The notes under the pieces: generated by a model
Told to the model about the DNA's origin: nothing
Databases searched by the model: none
Seen by the model: the letters and a program-made list of their open reading frames with translations, nothing else
Shown here: positions 46,462 through 59,000 of the stretch, in pieces
Layout of the letters: each line of letters opens with the position of its first letter
Position numbering within the stretch: position 1 is the stretch's first letter
Assembly (NCBI GenBank): GCA_024220505.1
Contig: JAKZZE010000004.1
Span: 1,860,001 to 1,924,000 of the forward strand
DNA: 64,000 nt
Source: Rhizopus arrhizus
Taxonomy: Eukaryota; Mucoromycota; Mucoromycetes; Mucorales; Rhizopodaceae
Direction of reading: 5' to 3'
Program-made: the position numbers and the translations under genes

Positions 46462-47510
46462 CGGGTCCCCATCCCTTACCTAGCGGGTAAATTGCATATA
46501 ATATTTATTTTCATGATGATCTTTTACTAGCATTTATTTTATGTATTTATATCTTTTGATGTCTCCTTTTCAATTTCACTACTTGTTCTATCTCAAACAA
46601 CCTCAACTTCTCCTATCAATTATTTCTAAAATCTCATTACTTCGCTCCTAAATTACTTTATCACTTTTCCCAAAAGTTGAAAAGTGCAGTATCTTGTAAG
46701 CCTAAAATTCTTTCATACCCATCAAATTTCTCGTGTTTGGATTCCGTTTAGCTCGCTCTCATCTATCAGAAACATTACGTTTTTATCAAGAAATGAAAAT
46801 ATAGCCAATCTGTATTCATTTTCTTGTACTTTCTTTATTATTAGTTTTTGACCCTGGTAAAACTGAATTGTACTATCAGTACTAAAACTTGTCTTTAGGA
46901 ACCAAGAGAAATGCATTTTAATTATCAATAAAAAAAATCATTTTCGTGAATTATCACGTTGATATGTGGATTTATCTTTTGGACATTTACTAGATTGTAC
47001 ATGTAGGATGTGTACCTTTTTTTACTGAATACAATGATATCCGTAAGTAGTAAGAAATAATGTCTCCGTATTCTAAGTATATGCTCTGATACTATCAATA
47101 ATAAGTAGCATACCTATAATGTAGTATATGAAATACACATACTAAGGCTGTAAGTGTAATAATTATAGCCATTGGAATAGACATGTATTTAATATATGAA
47201 TGCTATTGCATGGACTGTTTATTATATTGCGTCTTTATTGTTCACTTTATATATTAAGGCATGAATATTACTTATTAAATATAACATCATGACATATTTA
47301 CAAATAATATTATAATAGCAATTAGTCAGTTTACATATTTATCCCTGGGTTTACTAATAATGAACTAATCCTATTGTATCTATTCAAATAATTCAATCAT
47401 TATTATTGAGCTTATAAAATTTATTAAATAATAAAAAGAGAAGACAAGCTGTTCATATATTGATCATTTGAACGATGTGTTATATACTTTAAATATGATG
47501 GACGAGGTAA
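46462..47510. other. Intergenic, very AT-rich
   Basis: No gene. A short hairpin, TTACC-TAGCG-GGTAA (46,476-46,490), lies 15 bp after the end of the Fanzor relic, where the guide RNA of such elements usually starts or ends; function is speculative. Confidence 0.4.
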
Positions 47511-47519
47511 TGAAGTATA

Positions 47520-48400
47520 GATTCAATATTATCTAGCAGATTGTTTAATTCATGAAATTTGGTAAATGATGGGCTATCTCAAAGAAAAGTTGCAAGAAAA
47601 AATTAAGCAGAGAATAACTAGCGATTATTACTGAAGATATCGAGCTGAGGTACAATGACAGTTTTTAGAAACAAAAAATGAGAAAATAAAGGTTAAGTAT
47701 AAATCTAAAATAGTATGAGAGCACCTTAAAGCCGATCTTGAGGATATCGAATCAACCCTCTGTAAACAATTTAACCATCTGACCATCTATACCTATTCAT
47801 CTCGTAAACATTTGATTAACAACTGTTGTGTATGACGTTAAAGAAAGTAAAAGAACTGTCTGCAGCAAGAATATCAGGTGAGTATTTGATATCAAAAGGC
47901 AAAAGGTTTCTGAATGGGAATTAAAGATTGGTCTGGATTTCGCCAAAATTGCGTATTTATTGACAAGGCTGGGTTTAACCATTATAGTACAAGAAGCTTT
48001 GGTTAATCTATCAAAGGCATTCCAGTAAAGACAGTAGTCCCAACAGCAAGAGGAGTTAGTGTTACCATTTTTGAAGTAAGTTTTGTTGATATTTCATTGA
48101 AAGATCACAGCTAGTATCTATCAAAAAAAAAAAGGGAGAGAGAGAGAAAGCTAGATGGTACTGAGTATCAAGTTGTATTAATGTCAAATTTAATGGATGC
48201 ATTGGATAAGCACAGAATGAAAAGGTATTGCTTAATAACGAATAACTCATCCATTCATACTTCCTCAAGTATAAGCAATCTATTGAAGAAAGAGGATATA
48301 AATAAATATACACTACTTCTTGCTCCTCTTTCTGAATCCTATTGAAAGATATCAGAAAGGTGAAACGATTCGATTATTAAGGATGAATCCATCACTCTAA
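47520..48400 (+). pseudogene. Decayed Tc1/IS630-type DDE transposase
   Basis: Broken coding remnants in order. A charged N-terminal part lies at 47,570-47,830. The first catalytic block NCVFIDKAGFNHYSTRSFG followed by GIPVKTVVPTARGVSVTIF is at about 47,948-48,075. ITNNSSIHTSSSI is at about 48,233-48,275, where the family normally has a catalytic D before N (now N). FLNPIERYQKGETIRLLR is at about 48,330-48,385. The D ... DNxxIH ... PxLNPIE layout is that of DDE_3 transposases. Stops and shifts separate the blocks, so it is inactive. Confidence 0.7.
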
Positions 48401-48690
48401 ATTTTCTTTGAGCGTTGTAAAAATGAATAAGTTAATTTTTATGTGCCAACATGAAAAGTGGCAAATTTTTATGAGCGACTTATTTTTAAGAAATAAGCGA
48501 ACAAATTTAAAAAAAAACCTGTAAATGCAAACTTGAGGGACGTTTAATTTACCCTTCTTTTGTTGACATACGCTGGGATTGTTTTCTGAATTCAATTCCA
48601 TTTTTTCTTTGAAAAACTAAAAATAAAAAGGACTTATCTTTTTCCTTCTTTCCTTCACATACATTTACAAATTATCTCTTCTTTTTCTTT

Positions 48691-49740
48691 ATGGTGCTAT
48701 CAGATAATAAAAAGTGTGAGCGTACCAAAAAGTTGAAAAAAGTGTAAGATTTTTATACAAGAAAACACAGTTCTATGTATAATATATATTAAATAGGTGT
48801 ATTGTTGAAAAAGAAGACCGAGGCAAAGAAAATATACATCCTTCAAAAAATGATATCTTTAAATCATTACAGACAAATAGCAGTATGAATAATATCAACA
48901 ATAATACTGTTTGTATCAATCGTGGACAAAAAAGAAAATCAACGGAGTCTGTAACCAATAACAAAGAAAGAAAATCCAAGCAAACCTCATTCAGACAAAA
49001 TAAACCAACAAAGGAAAGCATAACTGGTAAAGATAAAGAAGAAATAACGTTGGAAAGGAAGTACAAAGATAGGAATGAAAAGAAAGAGAAAAAGAAGGAT
49101 GAAGCGACAGCTTACGAGGAACAAGAAGATGACAATTTTTCTATATGTATGCCATTAATGAAAAGGAATAAGAGTGAATGTGAGGAGAATATTGAGCAAA
49201 TTAGTCAACGATTAAAGGATAATATGATTCGCGTTACATATAACTTACTTGAAGGTCTTATTCAATCAAACAGACCGCACGATTTGCTTATTTACGAAAA
49301 AATTTTCAGTTCCCATCAACAAACAATTAGCATCAGGGCACCAGAAAAGAAATTAAATCACAGCATAAATAATATCGATGCCGTAGTAGATACCAGCATT
49401 TCATATATTAAAGAAGAAAACCCAAATAAAAACGATAATCCTTTACTTCAAATCAATCCCAATAATGTTCTGAAGAACCTTTCATTCAATACAGAGCAGG
49501 AAAACGATTTCATTACTACTTGGTTCCAGTGCCATGATTATGAAGACAATACAAGAACCCTAGCTAATACTCATAGTCAAGATAGCTTCAATACAATTAC
49601 AAATCAGGAACTTTCAGGTAGCAAAAACATACAACAGAAAAAAGGGATAAACTATAAAAAGGAGAAAGGAACAGAACGAGCTTACTTTTTTTCTTTTAGA
49701 TTTATTAGGCACTGATGAATTATTATGCTTGGATGTTTAA
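48691..49740 (+). CDS. Unknown protein with N-terminal KEN box
   Basis: Three exons, 48691-48743, 48797-49617 and 49700-49740, close in phase to give 304 residues. The chosen splice at 49,618-49,699 replaces a poor readthrough tail by the compact end SDLLGTDELLCLDV. The protein is lysine-, asparagine- and glutamate-rich. Residues 28-30 form a KEN sequence (GKENIHPSKND), the APC/C degron found in mitotic regulators. A basic region (about 48-100) is followed by a helical stretch (CEENIEQISQRLKDNMIRVT). No domain is recognised. A cell-cycle role is inference from one short motif. Confidence 0.62.
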
Positions 49741-50430
49741 ATTATATATTTATTAATAAAAAATATGCTGCAAACTAGCTTTTGTAAAAAAAATAGTAGA
49801 TATTTTCGAAATCAACTTCCTTTATCAGGTACGACTTTTTTTGAAGGAATTTTTTATAGTGAATGTGTTTACAATAAAAATACGTTTAAACACATATACA
49901 GCAACAAAAAGGTAAGGATATGTACACTTTCTCCCCCCTTTTTTTTATTGTTTGCACACAATTACACAAAAAACTATAAATGGTACAACTTTATGAAATT
50001 GCACTTCAAATCTTAATTGTGGGTCATAAATATGTGATTCTTTAGAATGTATCCTTTCTTTCTTTTCCTTTCCTTTTTATTTTTCTTATGCATTATAAGC
50101 TATCCTATTATTTAAAAAACATTACTTTTATTTGCACAATAATATTTCAACATATCCTTTTGCTACCAACAGCGTTTCAAAACTTGCCCGTTCTCTTTAG
50201 TATTGACTTAAACAAAAATTTCATCTTGTTTGCTCCGCTTGCTTTCTTTATCATTACTTATTATATTTCAAAGGTATATTCAAATTAATTAAGAGATGCA
50301 AAAGAGGAGAGGTTACAATAGGAAAGGAGAATTTCCGAACCAAGGAGGCGGAGCAAAAGAAAGGAATAGAAAGGGGTTGCATAAAATTCACTGAAAAAGA
50401 CAAACTAACTGTAATTTCTTTTTTTCTTAG
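49741..50430. other. Intergenic or 5' part of the next gene
   Basis: Holds two candidate first exons for the following gene: 50,088-50,273 (hydrophobic, phase 0 donor GTATAT, would splice in frame to 50,431 over 157 bp) and an ORF from ATG 50,296 (Arg/Gly-rich, MQKRRGYNRKGEFPNQGGG) whose frame does not match. Neither is convincing. Confidence 0.35.
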
Positions 50431-51339
50431 AGTACATTATCATTTATTCAGCATTACTCAAGGCAGATCTTGCTGATTTTCACTATTTCAGCTTCCCTAG
50501 CTGAGGACAGTAAACCAAGAACGGTTGACGCCGAAAAACGCGAAATTAATAACAAAATAAATGAACTCAAACGTCCATGTAATGTTCGCCAATTTTCAGC
50601 ATTTCCTTCTAAAGAATCAAAAAAGCATTATGTTCCATCCTTGAATAATACAAGAAAACGCGATAAAAGCCCAGCAAATGATGATAATCAAGATGACGGT
50701 GCAGAATGGACTCTCATCTCCAGAAAGCGTGAAAAAAAAAGATACCAATCTTTTCCGCCTACAAACACTCCTACCAAGGCTTTTTCCTGTTCATTCTCTT
50801 CCTCCGAAAATGTTGAGCGCTCTGGAAAGCTCATAAACACAAATAACCTTGCATACATTGCTGATGGTACTACTTCAAAAACAGGACCCATCACCGTAAT
50901 ACCGAAACAGACCTGGGCTAGTCCAACGGAGCAGTACGAATATTCTCCTTCGCTTAGCAATAATGGTAGTTGTAGCACCGTATCTTCTACCAAATCACCT
51001 ACTACATCACATCTCGAACTTTTTCTTCAAATGACAGAAAAATATTATTCGCCCTTTATCACTGGTTTTGACCTTGGCGTTGCTCCTGCTCAAATATCGA
51101 TTAATGATTGCATGTTTTATGACTCTAGAAAATTAGATCATCACTTGCTTTCACAAGCTAGATTTCATAAAAACGAGTCGCCTAAAACAGACAAATCCTA
51201 CTTGATCTCACCTTATTTGGATGAGGTTGACATGATTCATGAACCATCCATTGTGAACTTCTTGAATCAAGTCGATAGCGAGGATACAGCCTTTTTTTCC
51301 AAGCGTCTTGAAACTAAGTATAAGATCTTCATTTCTTAA
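50431..51339 (+). CDS. Unknown protein, 5' end unresolved
   Basis: A 300-codon open frame follows a strong acceptor (TTTTTTTCTTAG, 50,419-50,430), without an in-frame ATG near its start, so an upstream exon is needed. The product is hydrophilic and Ser/Thr/Lys-rich. It contains EWTLISRKREKKR (basic, possible nuclear signal), an ordered-looking segment (LELFLQMTEKYYSPFITGFD), and ends in SKRLETKYKIFIS. There are no TM segments or recognised domains. The composition and the lack of stops support a real gene; the function is unknown. Confidence 0.55.
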   Translation, partial: STLSFIQHYSRQILLIFTISASLAEDSKPRTVDAEKREINNKINELKRPCNVRQFSAFPSKESKKHYVPSLNNTRKRDKSPANDDNQDDGAEWTLISRKREKKRYQSFPPTNTPTKAFSCSFSSSENVERSGKLINTNNLAYIADGTTSKTGPITVIPKQTWASPTEQYEYSPSLSNNGSCSTVSSTKSPTTSHLELFLQMTEKYYSPFITGFDLGVAPAQISINDCMFYDSRKLDHHLLSQARFHKNESPKTDKSYLISPYLDEVDMIHEPSIVNFLNQVDSEDTAFFSKRLETKYKIFIS

Positions 51340-51642
51340 ACCTCGTCAAATCTGACAAACAGATCAATTTATGCGAAATTAATAAATAATAATAATAAAA
51401 AAAAACCGTACAGTAAAAAGCATAGATATTTTTGTTTATGACAGGTTGTATGTTTGTTCTTTCTTTAAAAAAGTTGTTTGCATCGTTGAATATTTTCACG
51501 TGGACTTCAATTAAAAAGATACTCTCATTATGCACTTGTAGCTTTGATTGCTTGCAGAAAAATATACTTTAAAATTTGAACAAATATGCTCCTCTTTATA
51601 TGAATTTATTTACATAAACAAAACATGCTTGGGCTTCTACAA

Positions 51643-52987
51643 TCAGGCGTGATCTCGTTGAATCTCGAACTCTATACGTCTCAATGCGCGATCTGCTTCT
51701 TTTATACAATTTGCTTGCTTAAAATCGCGTCCATGTTGTCGAGCACTTTGATAAAATTGAATGGCTTTTGGTTGATCTTTTGTTTGCTAAGAAAAGATTC
51801 ATTCATGTTATTTTGCTTACATTTTCATATTTGCGAAGATTTACCTCAAATAACATGCCCATGTTGAAAAGCAAGGTACCGCACGCCTGATCACAAACAT
51901 TGTCATCTTTGTTTATCTTTTTTGTGTTTGGGTTCTGGGCAAGGTCTAGGCCTTTTTGTCCCCACAATTTAGCATCTTCATACTTGCTCAACTTTGCATA
52001 AGATTCAGCTAAATTGTTCATCAATACCGCTGACTGGCAAGAATTTAATCCTATCAAAGTAAGCGCACGCATATAAAGATCAATTGCTAAGCTATTTTTT
52101 TTTAAAAAAAGATGATTAATTGGTTTTGAAGATCAACATAAAGCAACATAGAAATTAGTATTAGCTTACTCTGGTTTGTCCCTTGACGCGTAATAGGCAC
52201 CAAATGTCTCGAGCGCAGTTCCAACATTTGTCTGTGTCAACCATCTAGGCATGTGCTCCTTATCAAAGATAATTTCATTCATATCACCGTATTCTGAATC
52301 TGGTTTGGATGAGACCTTCAATAGATGATCTATAGACCACTCATACCATCTCTCTGCTTCCTCATCCATTTTCATTGCTGATGTGATATCCCCTAATTTT
52401 TGAGCTATACCTACTACTTTCTTTTGCTCAAGAGTTGAAAGGTTATTAAGATCTACTTGAAAGATTGCATCATTAGCTGCCTTTTTCATGCCTTCGTTCT
52501 CTAGTCCCAGAAGATGACGCAGGGCAAGGGTTAAGGTACGTCGAGCTTCTGGTAGTTTTCCCACGTGTTCTTGTAATGCACCCAGTTGAACAAGGATTCC
52601 TGTCAAAGGTGCACCATTTTTTTCAAGTTCGGGTGTCTGAAGCGCTTCGGCTAACGCCTCACTGAAATATTTAAGTGCCAGGGTAAAATCTTGGTTTTGT
52701 TGATAATAAAGTGCTTTCAAAAGTGGTTGGCGAACAGAGACTGGGAATTTCTGAACATCAGAGGTAAGGTGATCATATAGGCCAACACCAAGACATATCA
52801 GGCCGAAACTAATGAGTGCTGCAGGTAAAGGATGAATGCGAAGAGTTCTTGACTGTGCTACTGATGATACATTTTTTTGGGTTGTGTAGCGAGCATTTTG
52901 AACATTTTGAAGATTGAACAAAGTCTTTGTTGGTGCAGACAAACGAGATGCACGGCAAGATCTAAAGAAAAGGCGTTGAAAGGACAT
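51643..52987 (-). CDS. Mitochondrial TPR-repeat protein
   Basis: Exons 52987-52170, 52091-51845 and 51786-51643; phases close to give 402 residues. The N-terminus (MSFQRLFFRSCRASRLSAPT) is a typical mitochondrial presequence, followed by one TM segment near residues 50-70 (PLPAALISFGLICLGVGLY). Helical repeats of TPR type then run to the C-terminus (ALKYFSEALAEAL; LMNNLAESYAKLSKYEDAKL; LFNMGMLFEQTKDQPKAIQF). The layout suggests an inner-membrane protein facing one compartment. It could be related to the TTC19-like group, but this is not certain. A longer frame opens at 53053; the second Met was chosen because it starts the presequence. Confidence 0.82.
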
Positions 52988-53219
52988 TAAAGAGAAAAGA
53001 AAAACTGCTTCTTTGGCAGACGCGATTAAGCCTAAATCTCCACGTTTAGTCAAGTCACATGCTGGGGTTCAAATTATTTTGATATTACTACGTTTAAACG
53101 ACACGCCATTTCAGGAAATAGATTGTGTCCTATGCTGAACTCATTTTGTGTATTTCTATCTCTTTTTGAGCAACACAGGTTTTAGGTAACCTGTGGATTG
53201 CGGCATCTTGGTGATCATT

Positions 53220-53870
53220 CCTAGGACACAAGCTGTGGACGTCAATTACAACCAATGGAACCATTGAAGGGCTTCTGGACAGAGGGTATGCAAAAGGTCT
53301 AAGAGTACCGAGAAATATGTTATCGTAAGTGGCGAAAAACCCAAGGACTCAATAGACTGAAATAATATCTCAAACATCAAGAGTCTCGTGCAATACTATG
53401 GAGACTTCTCTAAAAGAGACATAGAGAAAACTGGAAACATTCCTGTTAACAGTTGACATATAGTCAATATGCAAAGGCAATTGTCAAAATCAGTCGTATA
53501 TAGAAATGAAGAACAATAAGCCCAAAATTTTCAACAATGGAAGGATGCAAGCATTCAGCCGATATAATAGAAAGACATCTTGAAAGCGTATACTCTTGAG
53601 AAACTATACAGGAAATGCAAATGTACAATATCAGTTCAGTCAGCTTATTAGTTGAATTAGCTTGCCCAATTACGTTGACAGATATCCTTGCAGCTATTCA
53701 ATTACTCCCTCCTAACAAGGCTCCTGGTGGTGACCATATAAAAAACGAGATGCTTCTTCCTATTCAACATCTCCTTGCACCAATCTTGCTAGTACTGTTC
53801 TAATTATGCTGGAAGTGGTCCTATGTTCACGATAGTTGACATGTGGCTCAAGTAGTACCTAATGAATAGG
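53220..53870 (+). mobile_element. Truncated LINE reverse transcriptase relic
   Basis: One reading frame runs from about 53,234 to 53,803 without an indel but with seven stops. It begins in the linker before reverse transcriptase (YRKWRKTQGLNRLK, RTISPKFSTMEG) and reaches the fingers domain (CPITLTDILAAIQLLPPNKA, APGGDHIKNEMLLP). A frameshifted continuation (LCWKWSYVHDS) lies at about 53,803-53,840. This is the non-LTR retrotransposon pattern common in Mucorales. Both ends are missing, so the piece is 5'- and 3'-truncated. Confidence 0.72.
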
Positions 53871-53899
53871 AGTGGCCTTTTTTGTAACATATCTTGTTA

Positions 53900-54475
53900 C
53901 AGCTTAAAAGTGATAATGACAATAGATGTTCATATAGAGGACCTTTCTCTTGAAGATTTCAATAATTATGAGGAGCAAGTAGTCGAGATTTATACCAGGT
54001 TGATGGCAATCATGTGTGTAATGATTAATGATGAAGCAGATAACAAGCAAAATACAACTGAAGAGTGGAAAAATCAAAATACAAGGTTTTTCTACGTGAT
54101 TTACAAGTAATACAACAAATAATAATTCCAAAAAGCCAATATCTTACTGATCATACACTGACAAGCAAATTGTCGATTTTATCTTTTTGATAATTGGGAT
54201 AGTTCTTATAAAGGATGCCACGTCAAGAAGTATTAAACTTTCTACTGTATATCATTTTTGAGAGATGTGGAGTGAAAATCAAGAAGTTCCTGAGAAGAAT
54301 AGACATTATGCTAAAAAAGATGTGTTGAAAGTGGAGTGCACATTGTTTATTGTGAAACTTGCTGAAAATTTTGCACTCATGACTTTAGAACAGATGAGAG
54401 AAAATCTAATTGAAAAGTATCCAGACATTTCAAGGTGCATGAATATAAAAACGAAATAAAAAAAATTAAAGCATG
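53900..54475 (+). pseudogene. N-terminal relic of a DDE transposase
   Basis: Protein-like pieces in the plus strand: MTIDVHIEDLSLEDFNNYEE (about 53,917), then IVLIKDATSRSIKLSTVYHF (about 54,205-54,262), a stop, and a 64-residue frame (54,265-54,459; VPEKNRHYAKKDVLKVECTL, ALMTLEQMRENLIEKYPDIS). This resembles the acidic leader and helix-turn-helix region that precede the catalytic domain in Mucorales DDE elements. No catalytic domain follows; the glycerol-3-phosphate dehydrogenase gene starts its 3' end 260 bp later. Confidence 0.45.
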
Positions 54476-54731
54476 CATATTTAACACTAGTCACTCTTAG
54501 ATAAATGTCTGAATCAAGTTGTATTCACAAGTTATGTAACACAGAATTGAACAATCTAGTGGTTTTCCGTTTGGACGATATTTTTTTTTCTCTATTCTTC
54601 GCACTCTATCAACACACTAGTATGAGATAGTCAGTACTCAATAATCTAAGATAAGCATGTAGTCGCTTTTAAAAAAAAAGACGGACTTAGTAATATACAA
54701 ATAAGCGGTCTAATAAATACCACTTCGCTTT

Positions 54732-56008
54732 TTATTCCTTTTCGACTATAGCTTTATGCGTACGAAGATCAAGGGCAATGGTTTCAGCTGGCGCCCTTTC
54801 ATACACAACTTTATAAATAGCTGTCATCAGAGGGAACCTAAAGAAAAAAAAAGTCATTGATATGATACAACGCACACAGTGTCAAACTTACTCTCCTGTC
54901 ATGTTTCTAGCAGATAAGAAAGCATAAACTTCCTGAGCTGTGGTTGTACCTTGTAGCTTTTGGCCATTTAACATTTCCTTTTCTACCTCCTCAATTGGTT
55001 TATTGGATTTGATAAAAGCAGCGGATACTTTTCTGTTTCGGCCACCAGAACAAGTAGTGATAAGATCAGCAACACCACACGATTCTATGCAGGGAAATAT
55101 TAACTAACTTCTTACTCAACTTGCTTTTCTTGACATACCAAAAAAGGTTTCTGTACGAACACCACCAAAAAAGGTTTTACCAAACTTTCTCATCTCAATG
55201 AGGCCACGGCGAATGACTGCTGCTTTTGTATTGTTACCATAGTCAAGACCATCACACATACCGGCTCCGAGAGCAACTACATTCTTTAGAGCGCCACAAA
55301 TTTGAAGACCTCTTTGGTCAGCAATGACATTACAGTCAAAGTATTCTGTGTGGAATAGCTTAAGAAACAGTTCACCATATTTAGGATCTTGACAGGCAAT
55401 GGTAGTCTCACCAAACTGTTCCTCAGCCACCTCACTTGCGATATTAGCTCCACTTAATGCAGCACAAGGAACATTCAAGATTCTTTCGATTTCTTCAGAG
55501 AAGAGGAATAGATTGTTGTCTCTGTAGTCCAAGCCTTTAATTAAAGAAATGGCTACACAATCTTTGGAAATGACATCAACAAGATTCCCACACACTTTAT
55601 ATACAAATTGATGTGGCAAAACAAAGACAAGAATATTAGCATCTTTTGCTGCCTCTTTCGCATCGGGGATAGCGATTACGTTTTCACCGAGGTTGATACC
55701 AGGAAGATATCTATATAAAATGCATTTATATATTTGAATACATGACACTGTATCTTTTATACTTACTTGACATTTTCGTGTTTTTCGTTAATAATTTCTG
55801 TTAGATTCTTGCCTTCGATTTGCTCTTCAAAGACCCACATACGAATGTCGCGTTCAAATGTGTCACTGTGTCTGATCGTATTTTGTGCGCAAATGCGAGC
55901 AATAGCAGAACCCCTTTCAACACATGTTACTTAAAAAACAAGAAATAAATTTTGTAATATTTACCAGTTGCCAGATCCAATAATTGTTACTCTCTTTTTA
56001 CCAGTCAT
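54732..56008 (-). CDS. NAD-dependent glycerol-3-phosphate dehydrogenase
   Basis: Reduces dihydroxyacetone phosphate to glycerol-3-phosphate, feeding lipid and glycerol synthesis. Exons 56008-55965, 55913-55767, 55710-55139, 55084-54892 and 54837-54732; phases close to give 353 residues. The Rossmann motif GSGNWGSAIARI is at residues 11-22 (split by intron 1). [26 protein letters not shown] and the catalytic block [20 protein letters not shown] with [11 protein letters not shown] follow. There is no N-terminal targeting extension, so it is probably cytosolic. A TTTATATAAA box lies about 100 bp upstream (about 56,110-56,119). Confidence 0.95.
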
Positions 56009-59000
56009 TGTTATATATATTATCAAAAGTAAACAAAAAGAGAGAAATAAAGAAAAAACTGTGAATAAATATGCAGATAAACAGTAATGATACGATCAGT
56101 GTCTAACTTTATATAAAGTCCGAATGTTAAAATGCCTACAGCAAGGCTTTTGGACCCTTTATCACAACTTATTGGGGAAAGGCAAAAAAAAAAGCATTGT
56201 CGTACACTTAAATTACCACAAAAGATATGACGTAGTGACAGTGTAAGGATTTAAAGATCAAACTCGGTGATTGTAAAGCATATCATCATTAGCAGGATTT
56301 CCACTTTGTAAGGAAGGAATTTCACAATGGGATGTTGTAATCAAATTTCATGTATGACGTGAGGATTGATTAAATATTAATAAATATATTAATATTTCTT
56401 TGCTTGATCCATCAATAACGTTTTTAAAATTAATTTTTAAATCATGTAATCTGATTATTACTACATCCTGACTGCCAACAGTTGGACAAAGTTTACATTA
56501 TTTCAATTAATAAACGACAAGAGGATAATATTGCGAGATATTTATAATTTAGTATATAGTGATTTAACAAGTAAAACATGCCTCATTAAGAATGTTTTGT
56601 ACCGAATGTTCAAATGGTTTGCATCAGATACGATTTTCTTCAGTCTAGTATCTGATAACAAAGTTTTTGTCTCTGTTTAGACGAGTTTTTCTGTTCTTTT
56701 GAATTAAAAGCACAGTAAACCGTCTTTTCCACCAATTAAAAGCAAAATATTTACAGGAGGCATTTTAAACAGATAGCACTTATCCTATACTCATCCATAG
56801 ATATTATCTGTGCTTTTTCTATACAAATTCTCCTTTAAAATAGTTTATAAAGGTTATCAATCTTGCTTAAAAAATATAAAGCTATTTGCAATGAAGGTTA
56901 CTAATGGTGCAGGCAGTCTGAAGGGTAACCTACCTAATTCATATGTTAGCCTTAGTAATATACTCCATAGTCTTACCTTCAACTATGGGTTACCAAGCAC
57001 TCCTGACGACAAGTTGAAGCTGAATCGTAGCAAAAGAATGCAATTTTTTTTTGGAATTTTATTATAAAGTTTTTACATTTTTACGGTTGATTATAACATT
57101 ACGTACAATAATCCTTGAAACTTTCAGTTTGAATATCTGTACTTACATAAGGTCCATAAGAAACTGCTGCCTCAGAAGCTTTGCTTACTAGTATTGTTAT
57201 GGCTGTTTTCAGCAATGATCGCAAGCTATATAAATAAATATCTGGTGAGATATCTTTGATTTACAATAAAAACTAAATTTGCTAATTTTCTGTAATTGTC
57301 AAGGTAACTAAAAAAAACTTCCAAACGTGTAAATTGAAAATAAAACAAATGTAAATATATCTCCTGGCTCCAATAATCAACATAATACAACAGCTGCATA
57401 AGTTTCTCTTAGGAGGAGACTATAAACTTGATTTCTAAGTTTGAAGCCTATTGCAAAGTAATAAAGTATCTTACTATGAAAACAAAGCATCTTTCGATGC
57501 AATGGCTTCACTAAGGCTGAGTCATTCCAATTCATTTTCTACTTTGTTGACTGTGGTAGTAGCTATAGGACCATAATCATGATGTCTAACATATAGATTA
57601 GCATTCCTACGCAAACGCAAGTTCATTCATCTAAGACTCCTGAATTTTCTGGATGTTTTCATGCATTCGCAATGCATCGCTCGAGCATAGCCAACAATAT
57701 GATCTGCAATCATTCATCAGTATGACTCAACGTTTCATTCGATAGATAGCAGCACGTACTAAAGTTGAATGCCTATTTGCACAAGCGACATTCAACCTCT
57801 GATAGCTCTGTATCAACCAAGATGATTGGTACACAATCGTCACTTGAATTTCCCGAAACTTCCATCTCATCTTTGCCTTATTGCAATCTGCCAGATTAAG
57901 ATGAGACTCTCCAAGCAGTAGCAGCGACGTGTAAAACATTGGAAAGCAGCTGCACGGCTACTGAAGCCACCGTCTGGGGACCAAGGTTCTCGATAAGTAT
58001 AATTTTGGACCCTGTTCGAAACAATATGAATATTCTTGGTATTTCTTTTAATGAAGGTATTCGATTTTAAAAGTATTGTTCAGCCTTGGTGGTTCTCCTT
58101 TTTTCTTATTTTTATACTAGAAATTTCTCAAATATTTACCAACTATAACTGCGAGACTTGTAAGGGTTACTGTGCCAAGCAAGAAAGGGTAGTTTGAAGG
58201 TATGAGATACGCATAGGATTTACAAGTGTAAGAACATGGCAGGTATGAAATAAAGTGAGAGAGTTGGAATAGACTAGATAGTCCAAGTATAAGATTTTAT
58301 TAAATAAAATGAATTGGTACTTTACAAGATATGGAGCGAGGCGGGTGCTGTAAATACTTGACTGATAATGAAATAAAGCTTTGGAATTCAATCTAAGTTA
58401 TTGCTGCATTCCAAGAATAGTCATTGTATAGCAATTGAGCGTTATTACAGTCCAATAGTATGAGTATATGGAAATGTAGACTTATATGTACATCTTGCTG
58501 AAATAGATTGATGAATGAGAAGCAAGTGATTATAGTAAATTTTTTAAGACCTGTATAATAGCATGTATCATTTAGCCATATGCATAGTACATAGTACATT
58601 TCGCCAGCTGCATAGCACATATATTAATATCTACAATGTGAAAAGTATATAAACTCTGGATATTTATCATTAAATAAAATTATATATAATTTTAGAACCT
58701 ATTGAATTCGAGTTCTTTACTATCATATTTGTAAACAAAACAGTTATGACAGAGATTTGTGAATGCTAATAGTTTGATTTGAATCCTAGGTTCATAAAAG
58801 CAAGATTACTGCGTTGAAAAGTACGATGTGAGAAAGAGCTGTATTCAGATCAAAATAAGAATATGTCTACCACCGTATTTCGTGAAGAACACAAAGAGAT
58901 ACCAATCTAAGCAATATAAATTTTAATAATTTTTATGCTAGCTAAAAAGTAAAGATGAACGTAAATAAATTTCTAAGCTATCAAGTAGCTATACTTGGCA

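Noticed and set aside
50088..50288. Hydrophobic 66-residue ORF as a secreted or membrane protein
   Set aside because: T-rich sequence readily gives hydrophobic frames; no signal-peptide cleavage pattern. It is kept only as a weak first-exon candidate for the next gene.
56810..57067. 85-residue plus-strand ORF as a gene
   Set aside because: No domain, poor composition and no splice or promoter context.
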